Assembly: GCA_900108205.1 (NCBI GenBank)
Contig: FNUU01000006.1
Location: 146,404-206,766, forward strand
Length of the DNA: 60,363 nt
Direction of reading: 5' to 3'
From: Eubacterium ruminantium
GTDB taxonomy: Bacteria; Bacillota; Clostridia; Lachnospirales; Lachnospiraceae
The notes beneath the pieces were generated by a model. That model was given only the letters and a program-made list of their open reading frames with translations, had not been told where the DNA came from and did not search any database. The first letter of the stretch is position 1. Each line of letters starts with the position of its first letter. Shown in pieces: positions 33,587-41,647 of this stretch. The position numbers and the translations under genes were made by a program.

Positions 33587-34690
33587 TTAATAAACTGCCC
33601 ATAATATATATTTCAGTATATAGGTTACAGGGTTAAATACTTCGGCGCCCTGAAGAAACTTAGGCATCAGCAGTATCGGGATCAGTCCGCCTGCAAGATA
33701 TATCATCAGTATTGTTATCATGAAAATAGCGCCATTTACAAGATGTTCAGATCGGATGATCATAGACATTGTAAGTGTAAATACCGCAGAAAAGAGAACA
33801 ACGGGAATGATTGTTATGAGTGACAGGAGGTTTGGTCCTGTCTTGGTCACTGCCAGCAGCAGGAATATAAAAAGATAAACTGTATAGAGCAGAAATGAGC
33901 CGCATATTGCTCTTGAAAGGAAGAGCTTTACGGAGCTTCCGCCTTCTTTATTTTGTCTGAGTATAAATGAACGATTATAGCTTTTGTAAAATGATGTTAT
34001 CTGGAAACACATAAGCATGAGTATTATGAGGATAAAACTGGCTGTAAGTGTTTCTCTGAGATTATGAGAGGAAGCAGAGTTTATGGTGTTGATCTCAAAA
34101 AGCTGCATTCTGGAGGCAACATAGGATAGATTTCTTTCGTCCAGCTTTGCAGCGATCTTAAGGCGGGATTCCTTGTTTGAGATAAATTGCTCCATGGATC
34201 TGTAGTAGGCCTGATATGAAGACTGTGCAGTGCCTAGAAGGTTGGAAGCAAGAACTATAACATCATTTACAAGGTGCTCCTCAAGAGTAACATTTGGCCC
34301 AAAAATTATCTCTATCTGAGGATTATCTCCTTTATAAAGACCCTCAATGAAGTTTTCCGGAATGACTATAAGAGCGGTGATCTCACCCTTTTTAACAAGC
34401 TCTTTTCCTTCTTCAATGTCATATATGGAAACTATATTTGCGGTTTCCTTTACACTGTCCATGTTTCTTGCAAAATTCATGGCCAGCTGGTTATAGCTGT
34501 TGTCATCCGGCATATAGATACCGGCAGACACTGAGGCGAAGGATTTTTTGCTGTATATAAGGTCTTCGGAGTAGAAGAGAAGAAGTCCGGCTACGCACGC
34601 AAAAATGAGAGCAGTTATGAATATTCCGGGAATGATCCGCACTGCTCTTTTGAAATCTGCTCTTAATAACCTCTTAAAATTACCCTTCAT
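33587..34690 (-). CDS. ABC-2 type permease, first subunit
   Basis: 367 aa with the same plan as the other permease: one N-terminal helix (~18-40), a soluble insert that includes KKGEITALIVIPENFIEGLY (~113-132), and about five C-terminal helices. The shared VIPE-F motif shows the two subunits are paralogues likely forming a heterodimer. Its start overlaps the end of the ATPase gene by 11 nt, so translation is coupled. Substrate not predictable. Confidence 0.83.
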   Translation of the reverse strand: MKGNFKRLLRADFKRAVRIIPGIFITALIFACVAGLLLFYSEDLIYSKKSFASVSAGIYMPDDNSYNQLAMNFARNMDSVKETANIVSIYDIEEGKELVKKGEITALIVIPENFIEGLYKGDNPQIEIIFGPNVTLEEHLVNDVIVLASNLLGTAQSSYQAYYRSMEQFISNKESRLKIAAKLDERNLSYVASRMQLFEINTINSASSHNLRETLTASFILIILMLMCFQITSFYKSYNRSFILRQNKEGGSSVKLFLSRAICGSFLLYTVYLFIFLLLAVTKTGPNLLSLITIIPVVLFSAVFTLTMSMIIRSEHLVNGAIFMITILMIYLAGGLIPILLMPKFLQGAEVFNPVTYILKYILWAVY

Positions 34691-35372
34691 GTGTAAGACT
34701 GCTCCTTAAAATGTCAATATAGCTTACATTGCCGGTCTCCTGGATAGGCTTTACAATACCATTGTCAATGAAAAGTACCTTATCGCAGGCTTTAAGGATT
34801 GTATCCTCATGAGAAGCGATTATTACAATACCACCGCTTTGTTTAAAGGTATTTATATAAGTCATGATATCATATCTTGCGACCATATCCAGAGCTGAAA
34901 AAGGCTCATCCATGAGAAGAACCTTAGGATTATTTATAAGTATGGAAGTAAGAGAAAGCCTTTTCTTCATACCTCCGGACATACTGTTTACACGTACGTG
35001 TGCAAATGAAGCGACTCCCAGAATAGACAGAGGAGGAGTGCTTATGGTTGACATAATGCCTTCTGTGTTAAGAGGAGTCCAGATTTTGAGATTATCAATT
35101 CCGGAAAGCTCATCAATAAGCGGATTCTCCTGAGTAGCATATCCAAACATTTTTTTATACTCATTCAGATCATTGCTGAGACTCAGGTTGTCCAGAGTTA
35201 TCTCACCGGAATCAGGTTTTTTTACACCCGCAATGGCAGACAGAAGAGTAGATTTACCGGTACCATTTGCGCCGAGCAGACCTACAACCATGCCGTAATC
35301 CACCTCAAAGGATGCATTTTTTATTACATTTTTTTTCTTGTAGCTGAGTGACAGATCAGTAACTTTTAACAT
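34680..35372 (-). CDS. ABC transporter ATP-binding protein
   Basis: 230-aa ATPase. Walker A is GANGTGKST (~34-42), the Q-loop lies near ATQEN, the signature is NSMSGGMKKR (~128-137; variant of LSGGQ), Walker B is VLLMDEP followed by the D-loop SALD, and the H-loop is IIASHED. It powers the two ABC-2 permeases encoded downstream. It starts 12 nt after a small hypothetical gene. Exporter type is inferred from the permeases. Confidence 0.93.
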   Translation of the reverse strand: MLKVTDLSLSYKKKNVIKNASFEVDYGMVVGLLGANGTGKSTLLSAIAGVKKPDSGEITLDNLSLSNDLNEYKKMFGYATQENPLIDELSGIDNLKIWTPLNTEGIMSTISTPPLSILGVASFAHVRVNSMSGGMKKRLSLTSILINNPKVLLMDEPFSALDMVARYDIMTYINTFKQSGGIVIIASHEDTILKACDKVLFIDNGIVKPIQETGNVSYIDILRSSLTHEG

Positions 35373-35384
35373 AGAAATATTCCT

Positions 35385-35660
35385 TTAAATATAGTCTTCT
35401 TCGATAACTTGAAAATCAAGATGATCAAATTCAATGGCTTCGATAAAATTGTCAGATGTGAATCGTGTTCTGGCGTGTTTTATGAAGTCTTCCTGATTAA
35501 GCTTAAGCCATACGGGACGGCTGAGATCGAACTCATAGCAGATGTCATCAAGAGCTTTATAGACCTTTTTGGTTCTGGTCAGCGCCGGGTCGTCGATACA
35601 GATAACAGTATCCTTTAACAGGTGATTATCTTTAATTAGCTTTCCCCAGACTCTGAACAT
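35385..35660 (-). CDS. Conserved-looking small protein, unknown function
   Basis: 91 aa, soluble, no membrane helix or known motif that I recognise. It reads as a real gene: an AGGAGG ribosome binding site is 7-8 nt before the ATG, there is coding-like composition, and it is 12 nt ahead of the ABC ATPase gene on the same strand. The sequence alternates charged and aromatic residues (LSRPVWLKLNQEDFIKHART). It might be an accessory or regulator of the exporter, but nothing direct shows this. Confidence 0.65.
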   Translation of the reverse strand: MFRVWGKLIKDNHLLKDTVICIDDPALTRTKKVYKALDDICYEFDLSRPVWLKLNQEDFIKHARTRFTSDNFIEAIEFDHLDFQVIEEDYI

Positions 35661-35854
35661 GATGTGTACCTCCTGACTGCTGCATTTATGTTATTCTGAT
35701 TTTATTATTTTTTTATATTATATGCAAGCGCTGCGAACTCTATTTTGTAAAATTTTCAAAAAAATGCAATAAAAGAAACACAGTTTTGTCACAAAGATGA
35801 TTTACAATAGCAATATCTTAAATGAATAAAAGATGATTAAGGAGATGATTTTTT

Positions 35855-37726
35855 ATGAAGGAAGATTCTGGTTTAAACAATTCTTACCCTGATAAAAATG
35901 ATTTTTATTCAGGAGAAAGCGAAAAATACATTGAACCGGTTAATCAATATACAGGAAGAACAGTACAGCCGGCATCGACAGGAACCGGACAGTATCCGGG
36001 AGGAACGGTACAGCATACATCGACAGGAACCGGACAGTATACGGGAGGAGCAGTGCAGCCGGCATCAACAGGAGCCGGACAGTATCCGGGAAGAACAGTG
36101 CAGCCGGCATCGACAGGAACCGGACAGTATCCGGGAGGAACGGTACAGCATACATCGACAGGAGCCGGACAGTATACAGGAGGAGCAGTGCAGCCGGCAT
36201 CGACAGGAACCGGACAGTATAGAGAAGGAACGGTTCAGCCATCCGGAAGCAGTCGATTTACATCGGCAAATGGTGGATATGAAGGTTCATATAAATACAT
36301 GCCAAAGAACCTTGTTGAATATGAAAGAAGCGCAGCGATATCAGCTGATAACGGTATAAAGAGCGGACTTGTTTATAATGATCCGTCGGCTCATCCTGCA
36401 AAGTCTTCGCCAAGTCACCATGCAAATATATCATCTGGATCCTCGACCGGTTTTTCAGCGAGACCTTCGACAGGCTCTTCTGCAGGACCTTCGGAGACAG
36501 GCAGAGTTAAGTCTGACACAGAAGAAAAGAAAGAGGAAAGAACCTCAAAGCCTAAGGAGAAGAAAAGAAAAGCCGGGTTTGCAAAGCTTATCGCAGCAGC
36601 ACTGATCTTTGGTATTATTTCCGGAGGTACCTTCTACGGTGTCAACTATCTTCTGGATAAGGGAGATAAGGATGGAAAGGCTTCAGTATCTTCAATTCAG
36701 AAGTCAGAGAGCGTTACCGCAAAGACCATGTCGGATACCGAAGGTACTGGACAGACTCTGAATTATGATGTTGCGAAGATTGCAGCAGATGTAAGTCCTT
36801 CGATAGTATCTATAACAACAACTTCAACAACAACCTATCAGTATTATTTCCAGTCTGTTGAGCGTGAAACACCGGGAGCCGGCTCAGGAATAATCATAGG
36901 AAAGAATGATAGTCAGCTTTTCATAGCGACAAATTATCATGTTATTAAGGGCGCAAATGCTATCAATATCGGTTTTGTTGACGGAGAAGTGGTAAAAGCA
37001 ACAGTTAAGGGTTATGATTCAGGTGAAGATATAGCTGTAGTAACTGTAAACTTCGATGACATGAAGCAGTCTACGGCAGAGGCTATTTCCATAGCAGCAG
37101 TAGGTGATTCGGACCAGCTTGTGGTTGGTGAACCTGTTATTGCAATCGGAAATGCACTTGGTTACGGACAGTCTGTAACTGTTGGTTATATCAGTGCTTT
37201 GGAAAGAAAGATCGAGGGCTTTGAAGGTTCATACATCCAGACTGATGCAGCTATCAATCCGGGTAACAGTGGTGGTGCCCTTGTTAATTCCAAGGGTCAG
37301 GTTATAGGTATCAACTCAGTAAAGTATGTTGATAATACGGTTGAAGGCATGGGCTTCTCAATCCCAAGTACCAAGGCGATGATTATAATTGAAAATATCA
37401 TCAATGGTAAGAACGGTAAGACGTATTTTGGTATAACAGGTGCGGATATCAGCAAAGAATATTCACAGATCTATGGATTCCCTACCGGCATTTATGTAAA
37501 AAGTGTTGAAAACAGCTCTCCTGCAGAGGCAGCCGGAATCCATTCAGGTGATATTATAGTTGAATTTGATGGTCAGGAAGTATATACTGTTGAAGGACTG
37601 AGCAGAATTATATCAAAGCTTAACAAGGGAGATAAGGTTAAAGTAAAGGTATATCGTTCAGATGATATGGGAAATTATGAGAAAGTAGAGCTTGACGTTG
37701 AACTGGGTTACACTGTTTCCAACTGA
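35855..37726 (+). CDS. HtrA/DegP-like membrane-anchored serine protease with repeat head
   Basis: 623 aa. Residues 33-122 are six 15-residue Gly/Thr/Gln repeats (e.g. TGRTVQPASTGTGQY), followed by a Ser/Pro-rich, then Lys/Glu-rich segment, one membrane helix (~243-266), a trypsin-like domain and a C-terminal PDZ domain (~510-610). The triad is H362 in TNYHVIKG, D392 in GEDIAVV and S472 in NPGNSGGAL. The protease faces outward, the repeat head is cytoplasmic. Family members degrade or refold damaged surface proteins. The head is far longer than the ~30-100 residues usual before the anchor. A possible ribosome binding site is AAGGAGATG. Confidence 0.93.
   Translation: MKEDSGLNNSYPDKNDFYSGESEKYIEPVNQYTGRTVQPASTGTGQYPGGTVQHTSTGTGQYTGGAVQPASTGAGQYPGRTVQPASTGTGQYPGGTVQHTSTGAGQYTGGAVQPASTGTGQYREGTVQPSGSSRFTSANGGYEGSYKYMPKNLVEYERSAAISADNGIKSGLVYNDPSAHPAKSSPSHHANISSGSSTGFSARPSTGSSAGPSETGRVKSDTEEKKEERTSKPKEKKRKAGFAKLIAAALIFGIISGGTFYGVNYLLDKGDKDGKASVSSIQKSESVTAKTMSDTEGTGQTLNYDVAKIAADVSPSIVSITTTSTTTYQYYFQSVERETPGAGSGIIIGKNDSQLFIATNYHVIKGANAINIGFVDGEVVKATVKGYDSGEDIAVVTVNFDDMKQSTAEAISIAAVGDSDQLVVGEPVIAIGNALGYGQSVTVGYISALERKIEGFEGSYIQTDAAINPGNSGGALVNSKGQVIGINSVKYVDNTVEGMGFSIPSTKAMIIIENIINGKNGKTYFGITGADISKEYSQIYGFPTGIYVKSVENSSPAEAAGIHSGDIIVEFDGQEVYTVEGLSRIISKLNKGDKVKVKVYRSDDMGNYEKVELDVELGYTVSN
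35951..36220 (+). repeat. 45-bp in-frame tandem repeat in the htrA head
   Basis: Six 45-bp units encode 15-residue repeats. Units alternate in groups of three (GRTVQPAS, GGTVQHTS, GGAVQPAS), so a 135-bp block is itself duplicated. This is a likely site of repeat-number variation without frameshift. Confidence 0.92.
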
Positions 37727-37742
37727 TCAGGCCGATGAGAAA

Positions 37743-38879
37743 ATGTATAAACTTATTACAACTGACAAAAGAGCAAAAAGAGGTGTTTTTTCGACACCGC
37801 ACGGAGATATACAGACTCCGGTATTTATGAATGTAGGGACAGCCGCGGCAATTAAAGGTGCCGTGGCTACCTCTGATTTAGAGGATATAGATACTCAGGT
37901 AATGCTATGCAATACTTATCATCTTCATGTAAGACCGGGAGATGAAATAGTAAAAAAATTAGGCGGTCTTCATAAATTCACCGACTGGCACAGACCGATA
38001 CTTACCGATTCCGGTGGATTTCAGGTTTATTCACTCGCTAAACTCAGAAATATCAAGGAAGAGGGAGTAACCTTTAACTCTCATGTAGACGGAAGAAAGA
38101 TTTTCATGGGACCTGAAGAAAGTATGACTATTCAGTCAAATCTTGCTTCAACCATAGCTATGGCATTTGATGAATGCCCACCTGCAAAGGCCGAGAGAAA
38201 CTATATCATTAATTCTGTGGAAAGAACCTACAGATGGCTGATACGCTGCAGAGATAAAATGAATGAGCTGAACAGCCGTGAGGACACTATCAATAAGGCG
38301 CAGATGCTTTTCGGTATCAACCAGGGAGGCGTATTCGATGATATACGTATCGATCATGCGAAGAGGATAAGTGAACTTGATCTTCCGGGTTATGCGGTAG
38401 GCGGTCTTGCGGTAGGAGAAACCCATGAAGAAATGTACCATATTCTGGATGTCACCGTACCATTTCTTCCGCAGGATAAACCTACATATCTTATGGGCGT
38501 CGGTACTCCTGCAAATATTCTTGAAGCTGTTGAAAGAGGCGTGGATTTCTTTGACTGTGTGTACCCGACAAGAAATGGCCGCCATGGACAGTTATATACC
38601 AACAGGGGCAAGATGAATATCAAAAATAAGAAATATGAGCTGGATGAAAGTCCGATAGCAGAGGACTGTGACTGCCCTGTATGCAGAAGATATTCCAGAG
38701 CATATATAAGACATCTGCTTAAGGCGGACGAGATGCTTGGAATGAGATTCTGTGTGCTTCATAATCTCCATTTTTATAATAATCTTCTTAAAGAGATAAG
38801 AGAAGCAATCGAGGAACACAGATTTGAATCGTATAAGGCAGAGAGGCTGCAGGGATTTAAGGAATACGAGGGAAAATAG
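37743..38879 (+). CDS. tgt: tRNA-guanine transglycosylase
   Basis: Swaps guanine 34 of certain tRNAs for a queuosine precursor. The 378-aa protein begins MYKLITTDKRAKRGVF, has the catalytic DSGGFQVYSL segment (~92-101), RNGRHGQLYTNRG (~279-291) and the zinc site CDCPVCRRYS with a later His. An in-frame ATG 51 nt upstream would overlap the htrA end and add residues outside the family, so 37743 is preferred although its ribosome binding site is weak. tgt followed by yajC is a common pairing in bacteria. Confidence 0.95.
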   Translation: MYKLITTDKRAKRGVFSTPHGDIQTPVFMNVGTAAAIKGAVATSDLEDIDTQVMLCNTYHLHVRPGDEIVKKLGGLHKFTDWHRPILTDSGGFQVYSLAKLRNIKEEGVTFNSHVDGRKIFMGPEESMTIQSNLASTIAMAFDECPPAKAERNYIINSVERTYRWLIRCRDKMNELNSREDTINKAQMLFGINQGGVFDDIRIDHAKRISELDLPGYAVGGLAVGETHEEMYHILDVTVPFLPQDKPTYLMGVGTPANILEAVERGVDFFDCVYPTRNGRHGQLYTNRGKMNIKNKKYELDESPIAEDCDCPVCRRYSRAYIRHLLKADEMLGMRFCVLHNLHFYNNLLKEIREAIEEHRFESYKAERLQGFKEYEGK

Positions 38880-38891
38880 CGATTCCGCAGG

Positions 38892-38922
38892 ATTATGAGA
38901 TGCGGTTTTTGCTTCTCATAAT
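38892..38922 (+). repeat. Small recurrent hairpin, copy 2
   Basis: ATTATGAGATGC, loop GGTTTTT, GCTTCTCATAAT: an 11-bp stem with one T-T mismatch. It lies 13 nt after the tgt stop. It is nearly identical to the minus-strand sequence at 47171-47197 and related to 17688-17717. Confidence 0.75.
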
Positions 38923-38956
38923 ACGGATTTTTTATAAATTGTTAATTTAAAAATTC

Positions 38957-38985
38957 TTGCATAATCATGAGAATTATAATAATAT
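38957..38985 (+). promoter_or_regulatory. Probable yajC promoter
   Basis: TTGCAT (38957-38962), 17-bp spacer, TAATAT (38980-38985). A GCAAAG...CCGG / CCGG...CTTTG hairpin follows in the leader at about 39000-39033. Confidence 0.6.
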
Positions 38986-39062
38986 GTTGAGAGTAGTGAG
39001 CAAAGAAGCCGGAATGAATCCCGGGACTTTGTTCGGAAAATATAATATTAAGGAGTTAGACA

Positions 39063-39431
39063 ATGTTTTTTAATTTTGGAATCTTATTGGATGAAGCTGC
39101 TTCAGACACAAAGGCTACCGGCGGTTTTGGTATTGTAGGTATTGTTATCTATCTTGCATTTTTTATCGGTCTTATGTATTTTCTTCTTATCAGACCACAG
39201 AAGAAGCAGAATAAAAAGCAGCAGGAAGTTATGAATTCAATTGAACCTGGAGACAGCATTATGACCACAAGCGGTTTCTATGGAACAATTCTTGATGTTG
39301 TAGATGATACTACTGTAATTGTTGAGTTCGGAAATAATAAGAACTGCAGAATTCCTATGCATAAGAGAGCCATCGCTGAGGTTGAGAAGGCCGGAACTGC
39401 AGAAGTTTCCGAGGAAGAGAATGAGAAATGA
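39063..39431 (+). CDS. yajC: Preprotein translocase subunit YajC
   Basis: YajC is the small partner of SecDF in the Sec system. The 122-aa protein has one helix (~22-43) ending in the hallmark LLIRPQKKQNKKQQ, then GDSIMTTSGFYGTILDV and a short acidic tail. Length is within the normal 85-130 range. GGAG lies upstream of the start. The stop overlaps the next start by 4 nt, so the following lipoprotein is co-translated. Confidence 0.93.
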   Translation: MFFNFGILLDEAASDTKATGGFGIVGIVIYLAFFIGLMYFLLIRPQKKQNKKQQEVMNSIEPGDSIMTTSGFYGTILDVVDDTTVIVEFGNNKNCRIPMHKRAIAEVEKAGTAEVSEEENEK

Positions 39432-40147
39432 GAAAAAGCCTAACAATAGTTTTGGCAGGCGCACTGATGCTTGCTTCATTTTCTTCATGTTCGAATAAAG
39501 ATGACAGTGGTAACTCTACGAGTCTTGTTATAAATCAGAAGACTGAAGCACCGACAACAGAGAAGAATGATCCTGTAAATGACAGGATAGCTACAATGGG
39601 AGATGCGACCGGCGGAGATGCAACTGTTAAAAGTCTTGTTGGATACTATGAAGGAAAAACATATATTAATGAAATAGCCGGATTTAAATTTACTGTAGAT
39701 GGCATTAACTGGAAATTCTATGATGCTGATTCTGTCGCATCGGCAATAGGAGTTGAAAGTAGTGAGATCAAGGATCTCTGGGAAGGAAGGATATCTCCTT
39801 ACGATCAGAGTCAGTCTTTCTGCGCAATAGCAGGTAATAAGAAAACCGGTTCCAATATCATTATAAGTTATTATTATGTTTCTACAGATATAAATAAAGA
39901 TACCACTGCAGAATATTACCTGGGTGTGGCCGCAAAGCAGTATGAAGGTGCCAATGTTCAGAACATTAATTTCCTGGGCAGGGAATATAGCGCTCTTGTA
40001 ATTCCAATGGAGGAAAAATCAGAGTATCAGCAGATAAGGTATGCTATAAAGGAAAATGGACTTATTATTGTAATATCATTTACAATTGGTAAAAATGATA
40101 ATATCGATATGCTTGAAGCAATGTTTAAGCCATTGGATACAAAATAA
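39428..40147 (+). CDS. Lipoprotein, unknown function
   Basis: 239 aa. The signal peptide ends in a lipobox-like ASFSSC with C21 as the lipidation site, then a Thr/Asn/Lys linker and a ~160-residue globular domain. It shares plan and several aligned positions (N-x3-GF/M, Y...VA, LGRE-like FLGREYSALVI) with the lipoprotein at 40668, which suggests distant paralogy. Its ATG overlaps yajC. It might be a surface quality-control partner of Sec or HtrA, but this is only from position. Confidence 0.8.
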   Translation: MRKSLTIVLAGALMLASFSSCSNKDDSGNSTSLVINQKTEAPTTEKNDPVNDRIATMGDATGGDATVKSLVGYYEGKTYINEIAGFKFTVDGINWKFYDADSVASAIGVESSEIKDLWEGRISPYDQSQSFCAIAGNKKTGSNIIISYYYVSTDINKDTTAEYYLGVAAKQYEGANVQNINFLGREYSALVIPMEEKSEYQQIRYAIKENGLIIVISFTIGKNDNIDMLEAMFKPLDTK

Positions 40148-40151
40148 GATT

Positions 40152-40182
40152 AAAAGCAGACTGTGAAAAGTCTGCTTTTTTG
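40152..40182 (+). terminator. Terminator after the yajC-lipoprotein pair
   Basis: AAAAGCAGACT, loop GTGAAA, AGTCTGCTTTT plus T-run: a perfect 11-bp stem directly after the stop codon. Confidence 0.95.
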
Positions 40183-40205
40183 CGCACTGAGCGAGTCATG
40201 CACGC

Positions 40206-40340
40206 CCGCGAAGCTCGTCATACACATGCGAAGCATGTGCTGTGAGATAAACTGGGAGACACGCAAGCTTGCTTGTGGTGGCTCACGGGTTATCTCACAG
40301 CACAAGTGTCGGAGACACGTGTGTAAGACGAGCTTCGCGG
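40206..40340. repeat. Four-stem cloverleaf element
   Basis: CCGCGAAGCTCGTC (40206-40219) pairs perfectly with GACGAGCTTCGCGG (40327-40340). Inside are three arms: CACATGC-GAA-GCATGTG (40223-40239); CTGTGAGATAA (40240-40250) with TTATCTCACAG (40290-40300); and CACAAGTGTC-GGA-GACACGTGTG (40301-40323, one mismatch). Arms abut with almost no unpaired bases. No known RNA family is recognised. Confidence 0.85.
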
Positions 40341-40344
40341 AAGA

Positions 40345-40398
40345 GTATATGACGAGCGTGCGACATGAGATAACCCCGAAGGGGTTATGAATGTCGCA
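40345..40398. repeat. Palindromic intergenic repeat, copy C
   Basis: GTATATGACGAG then TGCGACA, ATAACCCC-GAA-GGGGTTAT, TGTCGCA: two perfect stems with a 4/2-nt internal loop. Same family as the 23.3-kb copies, but with a CCCC/GGGG rather than CCGC/GCGG core. Copy D is at 40507-40557. Confidence 0.9.
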
Positions 40399-40407
40399 GT
40401 ACTGTCG

Positions 40408-40555
40408 GATAAACTGGGAGACACGCAAGCTTGCTTGTGGTGGCTCACGGGTTATCTCACAACACAAGTGTCGGAGACACGTGTGTAAGACGAGCTTCGC
40501 GGAAAAGTATATGACGAGCGTGCGACATGAGATAACCCCGAAGGGGTTATGAATG
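40408..40555. repeat. Duplicate of 40246-40393 (period 162 bp)
   Basis: 148 nt repeat the sequence of 40246-40393 with a handful of changes. The copy includes half of the second arm, the third arm, the outer right arm and palindromic repeat copy D (40507-40557). It lacks the left outer arm and first hairpin, so it cannot form the complete cloverleaf. Confidence 0.9.
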
Positions 40556-40584
40556 CTGTTGGTGAATACACACATCAAATAAAT

Positions 40585-40652
40585 GCATAGAATACAATGT
40601 ATATAAAATACAATACATGGAATACACTACATAGAATACACTGCATAGAATA
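40585..40652 (+). repeat. 14-bp AT-rich minisatellite
   Basis: About five variants of CATAGAATACACTG occur head to tail just before the ribosome binding site of the next gene. Confidence 0.7.
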
Positions 40653-40667
40653 TGAAAAGGAGAGGTT

Positions 40668-41399
40668 ATGTTAAAAAAGAAGAAAAAGCATCTGATAATC
40701 GGAATAAGTGTTCTTAGTTTACTTCTTACCGGATGTGGCAAGACAGATGATAAAGAGAAAGAAAATGCGAGCACGGATAATCCTTCCGGAGCCGCTGTAG
40801 TAAGCGAGGAAGCATCCACTGAATCGGGATATGATGAAGCAGCGGTTATAAATTCTATGACCAAAAGCTATAAGAGAGGCCGCGTTACGGACAATAATAA
40901 ATACAAAAATGAGTTTTTTGGTATGGAGCTGGAGCTGGACGAGGGCTGGAAGATATACAGTGATGAAGAGATAGATGAGATGAATCAGTTTCAGGCAGGA
41001 GCAGCCACAGATGAAAATGTTGCAGCAGTGCTTCAGCAGAGTTATCTTCTTGATATGGCTGCAGCCAGATATGATGGAGAAGCTAATATAAGTATAATTG
41101 TGGAATCTACCGGCGGCGCAAAGATAACAGATGAAGAGTATACAAAAGCAGGAATTGATACAGCGGTTTCAGTCATGGAACAGAGCGGATACACTGATGC
41201 AAAGGCGGAGCTTGGTAAGATATCATTCTGCGGAAGAGAAAGAACCGTCATTAATATTACTGCAAAAGCAGGAGATAAAGAGGTGTTTGAAAAACAGCTC
41301 ACCATGGTAAATGGTTCCTATGTCTGTGTCATAACCTTCAGGGCCTTCAGTGAGCCTGATATCAAAAAAATTGTAGGATCATTCAAAACCATTAAATGA
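40668..41399 (+). CDS. Lipoprotein, paralogue-like to the one at 39428
   Basis: 243 aa with a Lys-rich signal start, a clear lipobox LLLTGC (C23) and a charged linker, then a ~170-residue domain (NEFFGMELELDEGWKIYSDE, later FCGRERTVINIT and VITFRAFSEPDIKKIVGSF). The layout, opening NE-x-GF/M pattern and closing strand/helix resemble the other lipoprotein, so the two probably arose by duplication, now split by the repeat block. The ribosome binding site is AAAGGAGAGG. Its last codons overlap the start of a 36-bp repeat. No function assigned. Confidence 0.8.
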   Translation: MLKKKKKHLIIGISVLSLLLTGCGKTDDKEKENASTDNPSGAAVVSEEASTESGYDEAAVINSMTKSYKRGRVTDNNKYKNEFFGMELELDEGWKIYSDEEIDEMNQFQAGAATDENVAAVLQQSYLLDMAAARYDGEANISIIVESTGGAKITDEEYTKAGIDTAVSVMEQSGYTDAKAELGKISFCGRERTVINITAKAGDKEVFEKQLTMVNGSYVCVITFRAFSEPDIKKIVGSFKTIK

Positions 41400-41574
41400 T
41401 TAAATATTAACGAAAAGAAACAATCAAACTATTAAATGATCAGATATATCCGGAAATAATCAACTCATTAAATGAATATAAATTACCGGGGACAATCAGA
41501 CCATAAAATGAATATAAATCACCGGGGACTATCAGACTATTAAATGATTTAAATATTGCCAGAAACAGCCCAAA
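41391..41574 (+). repeat. 36-bp tandem repeat, five units
   Basis: Units start ATTAAATGA (or ATAAAATGA) at 41391 (40 nt), 41431, 41467, 41503 and 41539. Units 3 and 4 are nearly identical (ATATAAATTACCGGGGAC form). The first unit contains the stop codon of the preceding lipoprotein. It lies in the ldh upstream region. Confidence 0.85.
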
Positions 41575-41647
41575 TGGAGTAAAATAACTATATGATATTA
41601 TATATAATAACTATATAAATATTAATATTATAAATCGGGAGGAAAAT

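Larger units (their letters stand above)
40148..40667. other. Intergenic block of terminator, cloverleaf and duplicated repeats
   Basis: 520 nt with no credible gene. It contains the terminator at 40152-40182, the cloverleaf at 40206-40340, a long hairpin at 40345-40398, a duplicated copy of most of this at 40408-40555, and a 14-bp AT-rich minisatellite from 40585. Short open frames on both strands here are by-products of the repeats. Confidence 0.8.

Noticed and set aside
35898..36359. 153-codon alternative frame inside the htrA repeats
   Set aside because: It exists only because a 45-bp repeat keeps every frame open. The HtrA frame continues into real protease and PDZ domains.
40150..40578. 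142-codon minus-strand frame with internal repeats
   Set aside because: It runs through the terminator, cloverleaf and its duplicate. The repeated protein sequence is a by-product of the DNA repeats.
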